From: JAHEJJ01 sp965212205
GTDB lineage: Bacteria > Bacteroidota > Bacteroidia > Flavobacteriales > Flavobacteriaceae
Assembly (NCBI GenBank): GCA_965212205.1
Contig: CBDBUX010000011.1
Coordinates: 682,001 to 746,000 of the forward strand
Direction: 5' to 3'
Length of the DNA stretch: 64,000 bases
The translations under genes were made by a program, and so were the position numbers. Position 1 is the first letter of the stretch; the number at the start of each line of letters is the position of its first letter. Positions 37,112 to 46,355 of the stretch are shown here, in pieces. The notes under the pieces were generated by a model that had not been told where the DNA came from, ran no database searches, and was given only the letters and a program-made list of their open reading frames with translations.

Positions 37112-38071
37112 ATGGTGGTGTTGAAGAAAATATTGATGATTCTGGGTGTGGTCTTTGTGATCAGTACCCTTGTTTTTGCAGTACAAAGAAATCCGGTAGA
37201 TCCCATCGAGATCACGAAGGAAACAGAGGCTAAAGATGGCGATAAGAACGTTGCTCCTGAGTATACGATCTCGGCGATCGATATTCCGGAAAACCTGGTC
37301 TTTGCAGGAGAGAAAGTACCGCAGGAAGATCCTGAGATCATGGAACGGATAGACAGGGAATTCTTGGTCAATACCTATTGGCAGTCCAATGCCTTGCTGT
37401 TGATGAAACGGGCCCATAAATACTTTCCTATTATCGAACCGATTTTAAGGAAACACAATGTCCCGGAAGATTTTAAATACCTGGCTGTGGCAGAAAGCGG
37501 TCTTCAGAATACGGTTTCACCTGCCGGTGCCACTGGTTTCTGGCAGATCATGAAGGCCACCGGCCGCGAATATGGTCTGGAAGTTAATTCGAATGTAGAC
37601 GAACGCTACCATCTGGAAAAAGCCACCGATGTTGCCTGTAGATATCTGAAAAGGTATAAAGAGAAATTTGGCAGCTGGACCCTTGCGGCGGCTTCCTATA
37701 ATGCCGGCTACGGTTCTATTAAAAAGTTTATGAATATCCAGCAGGCAGATGACTATTATGATCTTCTTCTGGGAGAGGAAACCGGGCGCTATGTTTTTCG
37801 TATCCTGGCCATCAAAGAGATTCTCAATAATCCTGAGAAGTACGGTTATCAGATCGAGAACCAGGATTTATATAAGGCGGTGCCTACTTTTAATGTGGAG
37901 ATCGACGAACCCGTAGAGAATTTTGCTGAATTCGCCGCACAGTATGGGATAAATTACAAGATTCTAAAAAGGCATAACCCCTGGCTACGGGAGCCTCATC
38001 TGAATAACTCATCAGCTAAGAAATATATCATTCAGATCCCTAATAAAGGGTATTATACCGCTAGCCGTTAG
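37112..38071 (+). CDS. Membrane-anchored lytic transglycosylase (SLT domain)
   Basis: 319 residues with an N-terminal signal or anchor (about residues 7-24). The lysozyme-like SLT domain (about 100-235) carries the catalytic Glu 128 in AVAESGLQ, the motifs SPAGATGFWQIM and AAASYNAGYGSI, like MltD and MltC-type enzymes. A C-terminal part (about 265-315, YGINYKILKRHNPWL... KYIIQIP) looks like a degenerate LysM. It cleaves peptidoglycan glycan strands to anhydro-muropeptides during growth or turnover. It converges on the downstream minus-strand gene with a 1-bp gap. Confidence 0.9.
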   Translation: MVVLKKILMILGVVFVISTLVFAVQRNPVDPIEITKETEAKDGDKNVAPEYTISAIDIPENLVFAGEKVPQEDPEIMERIDREFLVNTYWQSNALLLMKRAHKYFPIIEPILRKHNVPEDFKYLAVAESGLQNTVSPAGATGFWQIMKATGREYGLEVNSNVDERYHLEKATDVACRYLKRYKEKFGSWTLAAASYNAGYGSIKKFMNIQQADDYYDLLLGEETGRYVFRILAIKEILNNPEKYGYQIENQDLYKAVPTFNVEIDEPVENFAEFAAQYGINYKILKRHNPWLREPHLNNSSAKKYIIQIPNKGYYTASR

Positions 38072-38072
38072 T

Positions 38073-38588
38073 TCAAATTCGCTTCATCTGCTGTTGCATC
38101 ATTTTGATCTGCTCGGTCAACATGTTATTCTTATCGAGTTTTTTGGCTTCCTGCAAAAGGGTTGTTGCTTCACGCTTTCGTCTTTTTTGCATCGCAATCC
38201 CAGCCAGGCTTAATTTGGCCATGGCCACATCATAATCCATGTTTAATCCCAGTTTCAACGCCTTTTTGAAATATTTCTCCGCCTGGGTAAGATTCTTTTG
38301 AGAATAAATAATTCCATAGAGGTAGTTGTAGTAACCTTGTTGCTTTTGGGTCAGCGCAGCTTCTGGATTTTTGATCTTTTCCAGCCATTTTTGTGTACCG
38401 TCCAGATCTTGTTTCCTCATGCGTAAAAATGCCAGTAAGATGAGTTCGTTTCTAAAATAAAGGAAAATGAAAACCAATGCTAGAAGGATAAGGGAAATTC
38501 CATTCCCGATATTGCCTTCTGCGAACTGATATCCTGCGTACCCTAAAATAAGAGCCGCCAATATTATTTTTATGATTTTATTGAACAT
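38073..38588 (-). CDS. Two-TM protein with TPR-like repeats
   Basis: 171 residues. Two membrane segments lie at about 5-22 and 27-48, followed by a helical cytoplasmic or periplasmic region with TPR spacing (GYYNYLYGIIYSQKN, AEKYFKKALKLG, AMAKLSLAGIAMQKRR). No family I can name. It follows the DUF6263 gene by a single base on the minus strand, so both belong to one operon; a scaffold role is a guess. Confidence 0.7.
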   Translation of the reverse strand: MFNKIIKIILAALILGYAGYQFAEGNIGNGISLILLALVFIFLYFRNELILLAFLRMRKQDLDGTQKWLEKIKNPEAALTQKQQGYYNYLYGIIYSQKNLTQAEKYFKKALKLGLNMDYDVAMAKLSLAGIAMQKRRKREATTLLQEAKKLDKNNMLTEQIKMMQQQMKRI

Positions 38589-38589
38589 A

Positions 38590-39474
38590 TCAATTTCTGA
38601 TTAATTTGTAACTCGTAGTCGATTTCACAGTGGTGGGTATTTCCATATCCCCGGTTTGAGTGGTCATGGCGGTGCCCTCGGAATACCCTTCGACTAACAT
38701 ATCGAGGATAAAGCCGGTTTTACTATCGGCCGTAATCGTGGTTTCCTGCTTCCCGCTTAAGGACATACTCGTGCTAGAATCTTCAATTTCCATTTCGATA
38801 TCGGCCTGTCCCTTTATGTGGTTTTCAGCCGTAGTGGATTTCTCGAGCGTCCATATATTCTTTGCGGATAGTTTTCCGCTGTATTCGTTTTCCCAACTAC
38901 TTGGTAAAGTATCCTCATCATCAGGATAGATATATGTCATCTGCTCAAAACTGTTGGAGAGCGCCTCGGAACCAAATTCATTTCTCAAGGATGCTGCCAG
39001 GGCATTTTTCGAAACCTCATCGGTAATGCCTGAAGCATTGGTCATCTTGCTGATCAGGCTGTCACCACCTTGAACAGAGAGTACATCACCACTTTTTGCC
39101 AGTATCAGGCGCACAGGGATATTGAGCAGACTATTAAATATTCTGGACTGCGCATCTCCTTCAACAACCTTACTGGCATCGACACTCATAAGTTCTCCCT
39201 GGAGATTAGAGTTCATTCGCATGCCGAGGTTTAGAAACACCATGTCAATTTCATAAAGGTCGTTTTTAACCTCTGCTACTTTGAATTCCATTTTACCCTT
39301 TATCGTATTCTCCAATTCGTGAGTTACCCCCTCGATCTGCTGTGTTATGAGTTGTTGAGCGTTTTGCTCAATAACATAGGTATCGCCCTTTTTAAGGGTA
39401 TAATGCAATGCATGCTGACTCCACAAACCAGTGCAAAAAAACAGTACGATAAGCCTGATGAAGTAACTTCTCAT
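38590..39474 (-). CDS. DUF6263 family exported protein
   Basis: 294 residues from the ATG giving MRSYFIRL; a start three codons earlier is possible. A signal peptide ends near GLWSQH, and the mature protein begins LHYTLKKGDTYVIEQNAQQL, the usual opening of DUF6263 proteins, followed by alternating strands and Thr/Ser-rich loops. The family is restricted to Bacteroidota and has no known function. It is in an operon with the two-TM protein downstream. Confidence 0.8.
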   Translation of the reverse strand: MRSYFIRLIVLFFCTGLWSQHALHYTLKKGDTYVIEQNAQQLITQQIEGVTHELENTIKGKMEFKVAEVKNDLYEIDMVFLNLGMRMNSNLQGELMSVDASKVVEGDAQSRIFNSLLNIPVRLILAKSGDVLSVQGGDSLISKMTNASGITDEVSKNALAASLRNEFGSEALSNSFEQMTYIYPDDEDTLPSSWENEYSGKLSAKNIWTLEKSTTAENHIKGQADIEMEIEDSSTSMSLSGKQETTITADSKTGFILDMLVEGYSEGTAMTTQTGDMEIPTTVKSTTSYKLIRN

Positions 39475-39545
39475 AAGGAGCATGTCGGGCGATTAAAAGA
39501 TGCCGCAAAAGTAACAAATCTATCCGAATTATTTTTTCATTCCGA

Positions 39546-39576
39546 TTTGGCAAAGCAAAAACTCTTTGTATATTTG
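39546..39576 (+). promoter_or_regulatory. Consensus Bacteroidota promoter of rpmH
   Basis: TTTG at 39546-39549 and TATATTTG at 39569-39576 are separated by 19 bases, an exact fit to TTTG-N19-TAnnTTTG. The start ATG of rpmH is 61 bp after the -7 box, leaving a leader of about 50 bases. Confidence 0.85.
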
Positions 39577-39637
39577 CGGCCAGATTTTAGTACCCTAAGT
39601 CGCCTGTGCGGCTTATTTATCAAAAAAATTCTCCGGA

Positions 39638-39796
39638 ATGAAAAGAACATATCAGCCATCTAAAAGGAAGAGAAGGAACAAACATGGTTTCAGAGAGCGT
39701 ATGGCCTCTGTGAGCGGCAGGAAAATATTGGCTCGGAGAAGGGCAAAAGGGAGAAAGAAATTAAGTGTATCCTCCGATCCCAGACACAAAAAATAA
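39638..39796 (+). CDS. rpmH: Ribosomal protein L34
   Basis: 52 residues beginning MKRTYQPSKRKRRNKHGF and ending DPRHKK, very rich in Arg and Lys. It belongs to the large ribosomal subunit. The sequence FRERMASVSGRKILARRR is the L34 signature. The gene has a consensus promoter and its own terminator 25 bp downstream, so it is transcribed separately from carB. In many bacteria rpmH sits near rnpA, yidC and dnaA; here it is next to carB, and I find no rnpA-like frame in the 85 bp before carB. Confidence 0.96.
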   Translation: MKRTYQPSKRKRRNKHGFRERMASVSGRKILARRRAKGRKKLSVSSDPRHKK

Positions 39797-39820
39797 TGAT
39801 AGCCAGAACAATAATTAATA

Positions 39821-39854
39821 AGGTGTTACTTTCATCAGGTAACACCTTTTTTTT
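39821..39854 (+). terminator. Rho-independent terminator between rpmH and carB
   Basis: AGGTGTTAC at 39821-39829 pairs with GTAACACCT at 39839-39847 (9-bp stem, 9-base loop), followed by T7. It insulates rpmH from carB, whose ATG is 28 bp further on. Confidence 0.88.
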
Positions 39855-39882
39855 GTCTATACCTCAATAATCAAAAAATAAG

Positions 39883-42735
39883 ATGCCCAAAAGAAAAGAT
39901 TTAAACACGGTCCTAATCATCGGTTCAGGACCCATCATTATTGGCCAGGCATGTGAATTCGACTACTCTGGATCCCAGTCGTTACGTTCATTAAGAGAAG
40001 ATGGTATAAAAACCGTTTTGATCAACAGCAATCCTGCAACGATCATGACCGACCCTACCATGGCCGACCATGTCTACCTCCTTCCGCTGAATACCAGGTC
40101 GATCGTTGATATCTTAAAACGCCACCCTGATATCGATGCAGTCCTACCTACCATGGGAGGGCAAACCGCCTTGAATTTATGTATAGAAGCAGATGAAAAG
40201 GGTATTTGGGAAGATTTCAAGGTTGAAATAATCGGAGTAGATATCGAGGCGATCAACATCACCGAAGACCGCGAACAGTTCAGGGAACTTATGCTGAAGA
40301 TCGATATCGGTATGCCGCCCCAGGCTTCTGCCACCTCATTTTTGAAAGGGAAGGAGATCGCTCAGGAATTCGGTTTTCCGTTGGTGATCAGAGCATCATA
40401 TACACTTGGAGGCGCTGGTGCCTCTATCGTTCACGACCCGAAGGATTTTGACAATTTGCTGAGCCGTGGGCTGGAGGTATCCCCCATACACGAGGTAATG
40501 ATCGATAAGGCACTGATCGGCTGGAAGGAATATGAGTTGGAACTGCTCCGGGATAAGAACGATAATGTGGTGATCATTTGTACCATAGAAAATATGGACC
40601 CTATGGGAATCCATACCGGTGATTCGATTACCGTGGCCCCTGCCATGACGCTTTCCGATACCACCTTCCAGCGTATGCGCGATATGGCGATCAAAATGAT
40701 GCGAAACATCGGTGATTTTGCAGGCGGATGTAATGTGCAGTTTGCCGTTAGTCCGGATGAAAAAGAAGATATCATCGCGATTGAGATCAATCCACGTGTA
40801 TCAAGGTCTTCCGCTCTGGCTTCGAAAGCCACGGGTTACCCCATCGCAAAAGTAGCGACCAAACTGGCCATTGGTTATAGCCTAGATGAACTTGAAAACC
40901 AGATCACCCAATCTACTTCGGCTCTTTTTGAACCTACGCTCGACTATGTGATCGTGAAAATTCCACGATGGAATTTCGACAAATTTGAAGGTTCAGACCG
41001 TACTCTGGGGCTCCAGATGAAATCGGTGGGTGAGGTAATGGGCATAGGCCGATCTTTCCAGGAAGCCCTGCACAAGGCAACACAGTCTTTGGAGATCAAA
41101 CGCAACGGACTGGGAGCGGATGGCAAGGGATATAAGAACTACGAAAAGATCATCAGCAAACTGACCGTACCAAGCTGGGATCGTGTTTTTGTGATCTACG
41201 ACGCCATCCAGCTGGGTATTCCTTTGAGCAGGATCCACGAAATCACCAAGATCGATATGTGGTTCCTCAAACAATATGAGGAGCTCCATTTTCTCGAGAA
41301 GGAAATATCGAAATATACCATAGAAAATCTGCCAAAAAACCTCTTACTCGAAGGCAAGCAAAAAGGTTTTGCCGACAGGCAAATTGCCCACATGCTCGAT
41401 TGCTATGAATCTGAGGTTCATAACAAAAGGATGGCACTCAGCATTAACCGTGTTTATAAACTGGTAGATACCTGTGCTGCCGAGTTCAAGGCGATGACAC
41501 CCTATTACTATTCTACCTTTGAGGAAGAGATCGAATCTGCCGAAGGGGAACGCTATGTGGCTAATGACAGCATCGTCACGGACCGGAAAAAAATTGTTGT
41601 TCTGGGTTCGGGACCTAACCGGATAGGACAGGGTATCGAATTCGACTACTGCTGTGTTCACGGCGTACTGGCCGCCGCCGAATGTGGTTATGAAACCATA
41701 ATGATTAACTGCAATCCGGAAACCGTATCCACGGATTTTGATACGGCCGATAAGCTCTATTTCGAGCCTGTTTTTTGGGAACATATTTACGATATCATCC
41801 TGCATGAAAAACCGGAAGGTGTAATTGTACAACTCGGTGGCCAAACCGCTCTGAAGCTGGCTGAGAAACTCGATAAATACGGGATCAAGATCATGGGAAC
41901 CAGTTTCAGTTCGCTAGACCTTGCCGAAGATCGGGGTAGCTTCTCAAGATTGCTAAAGAAGAATAATATTCCTTATCCTCCATTTGGTGTGGCAGAAAGC
42001 GCCGATGAGGCACTGGAACTGGCCAAAGACCTCAAATTTCCGCTTCTGGTGCGCCCTTCTTATGTATTAGGGGGTCAGGGTATGAAAATTGTGATAAACG
42101 AGACCGAATTGGAAGAACATGTGGTTGATCTTCTGAGAAAGATCCCCAACAACAAATTGCTGTTGGATCATTATCTGGATGGCGCTATCGAAGCAGAAGC
42201 CGATGCCATTTGTGATGGAAATGACATCTACATCATTGGGATCATGGAACATATCGAACCCTGTGGCATACATAGTGGAGACTCAAATGCTACCTTACCT
42301 CCCTTTAATCTGGGAGAGTTTGTTATGCAGCAAATTAAAGACCACACCAAAAGTATCGCCCTGGCACTTAATACCGTAGGCCTTATCAATATACAGTTCG
42401 CTATTAAAGATGATATGGTATATATAATTGAGGCCAATCCACGGGCGTCCAGAACGGTACCCTTTATCGCCAAGGCTTATGGAGAACCCTATGTAAACTA
42501 TGCCACTAAGGTCATGCTTGGCGAAAAGAAGGTAAAAGATTTCACCTTCGATCCGGAATTAGAAGGATATGCTATAAAACAGCCTGTATTTTCCTTTAAT
42601 AAATTCCCCAATGTAAACAAAAACCTGGGGCCTGAAATGAAAAGCACAGGCGAAAGTATATTGTTTATAGACAGCTTAAAGGACGATGAGTTTTATAATC
42701 TTTATACCCGTCGTAAGATGTACCTCAGCAAATAG
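39883..42735 (+). CDS. carB: Carbamoyl-phosphate synthase large subunit
   Basis: 950 residues, against about 1070 for E. coli CarB. The two homologous synthetase halves are present: the first opens IGSGPIIIGQACEFDYSG and the second, near residue 565, LGSGPNRIGQGIEFDYC, each followed by an ATP-grasp domain (DEKEDIIAIEINPRVSRSSAL and IIEANPRASRTVPFI contain the metal ligands). The protein ends at about the point where the C-terminal allosteric MGS-like domain begins, so feedback control by UMP and ornithine is probably missing. It makes carbamoyl phosphate for pyrimidine and arginine synthesis with the small subunit CarA, which is not in the window. Confidence 0.95.
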   Translation: MPKRKDLNTVLIIGSGPIIIGQACEFDYSGSQSLRSLREDGIKTVLINSNPATIMTDPTMADHVYLLPLNTRSIVDILKRHPDIDAVLPTMGGQTALNLCIEADEKGIWEDFKVEIIGVDIEAINITEDREQFRELMLKIDIGMPPQASATSFLKGKEIAQEFGFPLVIRASYTLGGAGASIVHDPKDFDNLLSRGLEVSPIHEVMIDKALIGWKEYELELLRDKNDNVVIICTIENMDPMGIHTGDSITVAPAMTLSDTTFQRMRDMAIKMMRNIGDFAGGCNVQFAVSPDEKEDIIAIEINPRVSRSSALASKATGYPIAKVATKLAIGYSLDELENQITQSTSALFEPTLDYVIVKIPRWNFDKFEGSDRTLGLQMKSVGEVMGIGRSFQEALHKATQSLEIKRNGLGADGKGYKNYEKIISKLTVPSWDRVFVIYDAIQLGIPLSRIHEITKIDMWFLKQYEELHFLEKEISKYTIENLPKNLLLEGKQKGFADRQIAHMLDCYESEVHNKRMALSINRVYKLVDTCAAEFKAMTPYYYSTFEEEIESAEGERYVANDSIVTDRKKIVVLGSGPNRIGQGIEFDYCCVHGVLAAAECGYETIMINCNPETVSTDFDTADKLYFEPVFWEHIYDIILHEKPEGVIVQLGGQTALKLAEKLDKYGIKIMGTSFSSLDLAEDRGSFSRLLKKNNIPYPPFGVAESADEALELAKDLKFPLLVRPSYVLGGQGMKIVINETELEEHVVDLLRKIPNNKLLLDHYLDGAIEAEADAICDGNDIYIIGIMEHIEPCGIHSGDSNATLPPFNLGEFVMQQIKDHTKSIALALNTVGLINIQFAIKDDMVYIIEANPRASRTVPFIAKAYGEPYVNYATKVMLGEKKVKDFTFDPELEGYAIKQPVFSFNKFPNVNKNLGPEMKSTGESILFIDSLKDDEFYNLYTRRKMYLSK

Positions 42736-42765
42736 GATCGCCTAAGAGGGATGTGCGATAAGGAA

Positions 42766-43317
42766 TCAATCGGGAAATAAATCCAATTCTACTGAAACCT
42801 GGACTTCCTGGGCAATTTTTTTAAATACTATTCGCGGTACTTCAATTTCATGTTCTTCCGGACGGACAACAAAATTGGAACTAAGCTTGATACCAGCTGA
42901 TTTTTTACTAAGTAATATATCAGCAATTAAAGGGCGGGAGACCCCATGGATACTAATCTTACCATTTATTCTATATTTTGTGGGAGCAGATTTTAGATCT
43001 GCAATTTTAAAATTTTCGATCTGGCCGCTAAATGTGGCTTTGGGGTACCTGTCAGATTCCATGTAGTTTTCGTTGAAATGCTCCTGCATCAGCTTCCGGT
43101 CGAACTCGAACTCTTTTACCAGCATGACTACAGCAAAATTACCGGTAGCAGGGTCCAAAATGGCACTTACCTTGCTGTTTAATGCATTGATATCTTCCAA
43201 GGGTGTGGAGGCATTGATGCTTATCTCACCATTTTTGGTTTTATAACGCTCCCCCGTCTGGAAAAATACATTCAGGCCGAGAAGTATGCTTAGGATTATG
43301 TTTAAGAATATTTTCAT
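42766..43317 (-). CDS. YceI-like lipocalin-fold protein
   Basis: 183 residues with an N-terminal signal (about 1-20). The strands match the YceI family: YKTKNGEISINAST, SAILDPATGNFAVVMLVKEFEFDRKLMQEHF, YPKATFSGQI and KYRINGKISIHGVSR. YceI proteins bind lipophilic molecules such as polyprenoids or quinones in the periplasm. Its start overlaps the stop of the cytochrome gene by 4 bp, giving a translationally coupled pair, and the beta-barrel gene starts divergently. Redox-lipid carrying is inferred from family. Confidence 0.88.
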   Translation of the reverse strand: MKIFLNIILSILLGLNVFFQTGERYKTKNGEISINASTPLEDINALNSKVSAILDPATGNFAVVMLVKEFEFDRKLMQEHFNENYMESDRYPKATFSGQIENFKIADLKSAPTKYRINGKISIHGVSRPLIADILLSKKSAGIKLSSNFVVRPEEHEIEVPRIVFKKIAQEVQVSVELDLFPD

Positions 43318-43727
43318 TCTGGAAATCCAAGGTCAGCCCAGTCAGCGATGGCCTGCCTCGCAGCCAAAGGTAAAAGTCCGTCAGGTGGCATCGGATTTGA
43401 ATTACTATTTATCCTGGGCAGTAAACTTCGGTTGTTTATCGCATCCCGGACTTCGTTAAGCGTTGTAAGAGACATAGGGGCACTATTGGTGGGAGGATTG
43501 CCATGACAGGTCAAACAATTACTTTGTATAATCGGTCTGATGTCAGCTGAGTAAGACAATGACCCCGGCATCATTTCTTCATCGACTTCATTACCGGACA
43601 TCGGCATATCTTCTGTTTCATCACTTCCTGTACAGGAACTAAAGATAAAAAATATTATCAGGATCAGTAAAGATACTGTTTGGGACAAGAATAAACGTGG
43701 AGCAGTGGTGAGAGATAATTTTTTCAT
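43314..43727 (-). CDS. Lipid-anchored mono-heme c-type cytochrome
   Basis: 137 residues from the ATG giving MKKLSLTT. A lipoprotein signal has the lipobox FIFSSC, then an acidic Met-rich linker and a single c-type heme site CLTCH; Met residues are at several places downstream, one (PMPPDGL) a possible axial ligand. It should be an electron carrier in the periplasm. It is co-transcribed with the YceI gene through a 4-bp overlap. An in-frame start 15 codons earlier (43772) would spoil the lipobox. Confidence 0.82.
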   Translation of the reverse strand: MKKLSLTTAPRLFLSQTVSLLILIIFFIFSSCTGSDETEDMPMSGNEVDEEMMPGSLSYSADIRPIIQSNCLTCHGNPPTNSAPMSLTTLNEVRDAINNRSLLPRINSNSNPMPPDGLLPLAARQAIADWADLGFPE

Positions 43728-43905
43728 AGCAGTATATGTGTGGATATATAAGTAAGATCGAGAAATTGCCAATTGGTTGCGAGCCGACTTCTAAGGACTA
43801 AACAAGTTCTTGTTTAAGATTCAGTTTTTATTTTATCCGGATTTAGGCAACTATATGATAATTCTGGTATCTTGTCTAATAGATATTGAGCACACCCACA
43901 ACGCC

Positions 43906-44763
43906 ATGCAAGTCAAAAAACTATTATTTCTTCTGTTCTTTCTTCCTCAACTGGCCTTCTCTCAAGACGATTTGTTGAATGAAATTGATAAGGCGGATAG
44001 CCTTGATATAACCATAGCTGCCTTCAAAGGCTTAAAAATTGTGAACTTCGAATCTACAAAACTGGTTAACAAACGTGAATTTTACTTTGTTATTTCCCAC
44101 CGATTCGGAAGTATAAAAAATGGCATAGACGACTTTTTCGGGCTTGATTTTGCCAATACCAGACTACAACTCATTTATGGGTTTACCGATGGGTTTAACC
44201 TGAGTATCTCCAGACACTCCTTTAATAAGACCTATGAGATGAATAGTAAATACCGGTTAGGACGACAGCAAGTCGGATTTCCGATTACAATTGTAGGCTA
44301 TAGCCAGGTTGCTGTAAATACATTGCTGGAGGAAGCACTGATCTTACGGCCTGTAGACTTTAGTGACAGGATTTCGTTTACCCAGCAATTGCTGATTTCG
44401 AGGAAAGTAACAGAACGACTTTCGGTTGAACTCATGCCCACCTATTTCTATGAAGGTTATGTAGACTATGAACCCCAGGATAATAGTCAGTTTGCACTGG
44501 GCCTGGGTGGTCGGTATAAAGTAGGTAAACGATGGAGTATTAATGTAGATTATGGCTGGCACTTAAACAGGGCAAGTGGATCTCCCTTTGTGAATCCCCT
44601 TTCGTTAGGGGTCGATATCGAGACTGGCGGCCATGTATTCCAACTGCATTTTACCAATGCCCAACCAACCTTCGAAAGTGGATTCCTGGGCAATGCTGTA
44701 GGCGATTGGAGTAAGGGTGATATTTACTTTGGGTTTAATATAAGCAGGGTATTTAATTTTTAA
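43906..44763 (+). CDS. DUF5777-like outer-membrane beta-barrel protein
   Basis: 285 residues from the chosen ATG, which gives a signal peptide ending LAFSQDD. The mature sequence is an amphipathic beta-strand series with aromatic end residues (REFYFVISHRFG, LQLIYGFTDGFNLSISRHS, RLSVELMPTYFYEG, WSINVDYGWHLN) and ends with aromatic Phe, as outer-membrane barrels do. It matches the DUF5777-type family that often accompanies YceI and cytochrome genes in Bacteroidota, here divergently transcribed. Function unknown; an outer-membrane role for the redox pair is plausible. The frame continues upstream to 43810 but the added residues have no signal-like start. Confidence 0.75.
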   Translation: MQVKKLLFLLFFLPQLAFSQDDLLNEIDKADSLDITIAAFKGLKIVNFESTKLVNKREFYFVISHRFGSIKNGIDDFFGLDFANTRLQLIYGFTDGFNLSISRHSFNKTYEMNSKYRLGRQQVGFPITIVGYSQVAVNTLLEEALILRPVDFSDRISFTQQLLISRKVTERLSVELMPTYFYEGYVDYEPQDNSQFALGLGGRYKVGKRWSINVDYGWHLNRASGSPFVNPLSLGVDIETGGHVFQLHFTNAQPTFESGFLGNAVGDWSKGDIYFGFNISRVFNF

Positions 44764-44778
44764 ACAACTCTGCAATCA

Positions 44779-46188
44779 TTATTCCCATTCGGTATGGAAG
44801 CTTCCCTCCTTATCGAGTCGCTCGTAGGTGTGAGATCCAAAGTAATCTCTCTGAGCCTGGATCAGATTTAGCGGTAAGCGTCCGGAGGTATAGGCATCAA
44901 AATAAGTCAGGCAGTTCGATAAACCAGGCAGTGGAATCCCGTTGTTTACCGCATAGGTAATTAGTTCGCGTGCCGATCCTACAGTAGATTTAACCTTGTC
45001 TTCAAAAGATGATGACAGCAATAGATTTTCGAGCGCCTCCTCTTCCTGATAGGCATGTGCAATATCCTCTAGTAAAGCTGCCCGAATAATACACCCAGCC
45101 CTCCAAATTTTTGCGATGGTGGTGAGATTGAGTTGGTAGCCATATTCCTTCGAAGCTTCCGACAATTGATGCATACCCTGGGAATAAGTGACAATAAAGG
45201 CAAAATACATTGCCTGTTCTGCCAGCTGGCTTAACTTTTCTTTATCTATTGTGGCCGGCTTTTTTTTTGGGTAGCGCTTTTCAGCAGCTATCCGATCATC
45301 CTTTAAGGCCGAAATTTCCCGCATACTTACCGATACATCGATCGTAGGAACAGGAATTCCCAGGTCCATCGCATTTTGCGAGGTCCATTTTCCCGTACCC
45401 TTTTGTTTGGCCTTGTCGAGGATAAGATCGATCAGACTTTCTGTATCACCCTCTTCTTTTCTACTAAAAATATCGGAAGAAATCTCGACCAAAAACGACT
45501 GTAGCCGACCCCGATTCCAATGACCAAAGAGTTGGTGCAATTCATCGTTGTTTAAACCCCCAGCCTTTTTCAGAATATCATAGATTTCAGAAGTCAATTG
45601 CATTAAGCCATATTCGATGCCATTATGAACCATTTTTACATAGTTTCCGGCAGATTTAGGGCCGAGGTAAGCTACGCACGGTTCTCCTTCAAAATCGGCT
45701 GCCACGGCTTCGAAAATGGTCTGAACTTCTTTATACGCAGTTTCCGATCCGCCGGGCATAATACTCGGGCCGATACGGGCCCCTTTAGCCCCGCCTGAAA
45801 CACCGGCACCAAAGAAATGAATACCCCGGTCACTCAGATAAGTTTCTCTTCGGTCTGTATCGGTGAAATAGGAATTTCCACCATCTATAATAATATCATC
45901 CTCATCGAGAAGGGGCAGGAGGCTTTCTATGACAGAATCGACAATTTTACCTGCCGGTACCAGCAACATAATTTTACGAGGTTTTTGCAGGGAATTGACA
46001 AATTGGGAAATATCACCCGAAGCATTCACCCTTGACCGATCGCCGCCTTCACGGACCAAAGCTTCCACCTGTTCGGGATCGAGGTCGTACCCGTAGGCTT
46101 TAAAACCTTTATCGGCTACATTGAGAATGAAATTTCGACCCATAACTCCCAAGCCAACAAGTCCAAAATCGTAATAAGAATCCTTCAT
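44779..46188 (-). CDS. gnd: 6-phosphogluconate dehydrogenase, decarboxylating
   Basis: 469 residues. NADP-binding N-terminus GLVGLGVMGRNFILN, substrate loop GGNSYFTDTDRR, signature GVSGGAKGARIGPSIMPGG and catalytic Lys region SAGNYVKMVHNGIEYGLMQ; C-terminus ends GSHTYER. It oxidises 6-phosphogluconate to ribulose-5-phosphate, CO2 and NADPH. It is divergent from zwf and pgl, so the three genes of the oxidative branch lie together. Length and motifs are those of the long, dimeric Gnd form. Confidence 0.96.
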   Translation of the reverse strand: MKDSYYDFGLVGLGVMGRNFILNVADKGFKAYGYDLDPEQVEALVREGGDRSRVNASGDISQFVNSLQKPRKIMLLVPAGKIVDSVIESLLPLLDEDDIIIDGGNSYFTDTDRRETYLSDRGIHFFGAGVSGGAKGARIGPSIMPGGSETAYKEVQTIFEAVAADFEGEPCVAYLGPKSAGNYVKMVHNGIEYGLMQLTSEIYDILKKAGGLNNDELHQLFGHWNRGRLQSFLVEISSDIFSRKEEGDTESLIDLILDKAKQKGTGKWTSQNAMDLGIPVPTIDVSVSMREISALKDDRIAAEKRYPKKKPATIDKEKLSQLAEQAMYFAFIVTYSQGMHQLSEASKEYGYQLNLTTIAKIWRAGCIIRAALLEDIAHAYQEEEALENLLLSSSFEDKVKSTVGSARELITYAVNNGIPLPGLSNCLTYFDAYTSGRLPLNLIQAQRDYFGSHTYERLDKEGSFHTEWE

Positions 46189-46355
46189 AGATCAGAATTT
46201 AATGATGCAAATTACTTGCCAGTCCCGTCCAGGCTGAGAATACATAAATTAATTTTATATTCGTTCTGAGGGATCAAATCAAATGTAAGTGAAAAATTTG
46301 TAACCCGATTTTGCATTCATTCCTATCGCATAAGCTGTGGATTCAATACTAGAAC

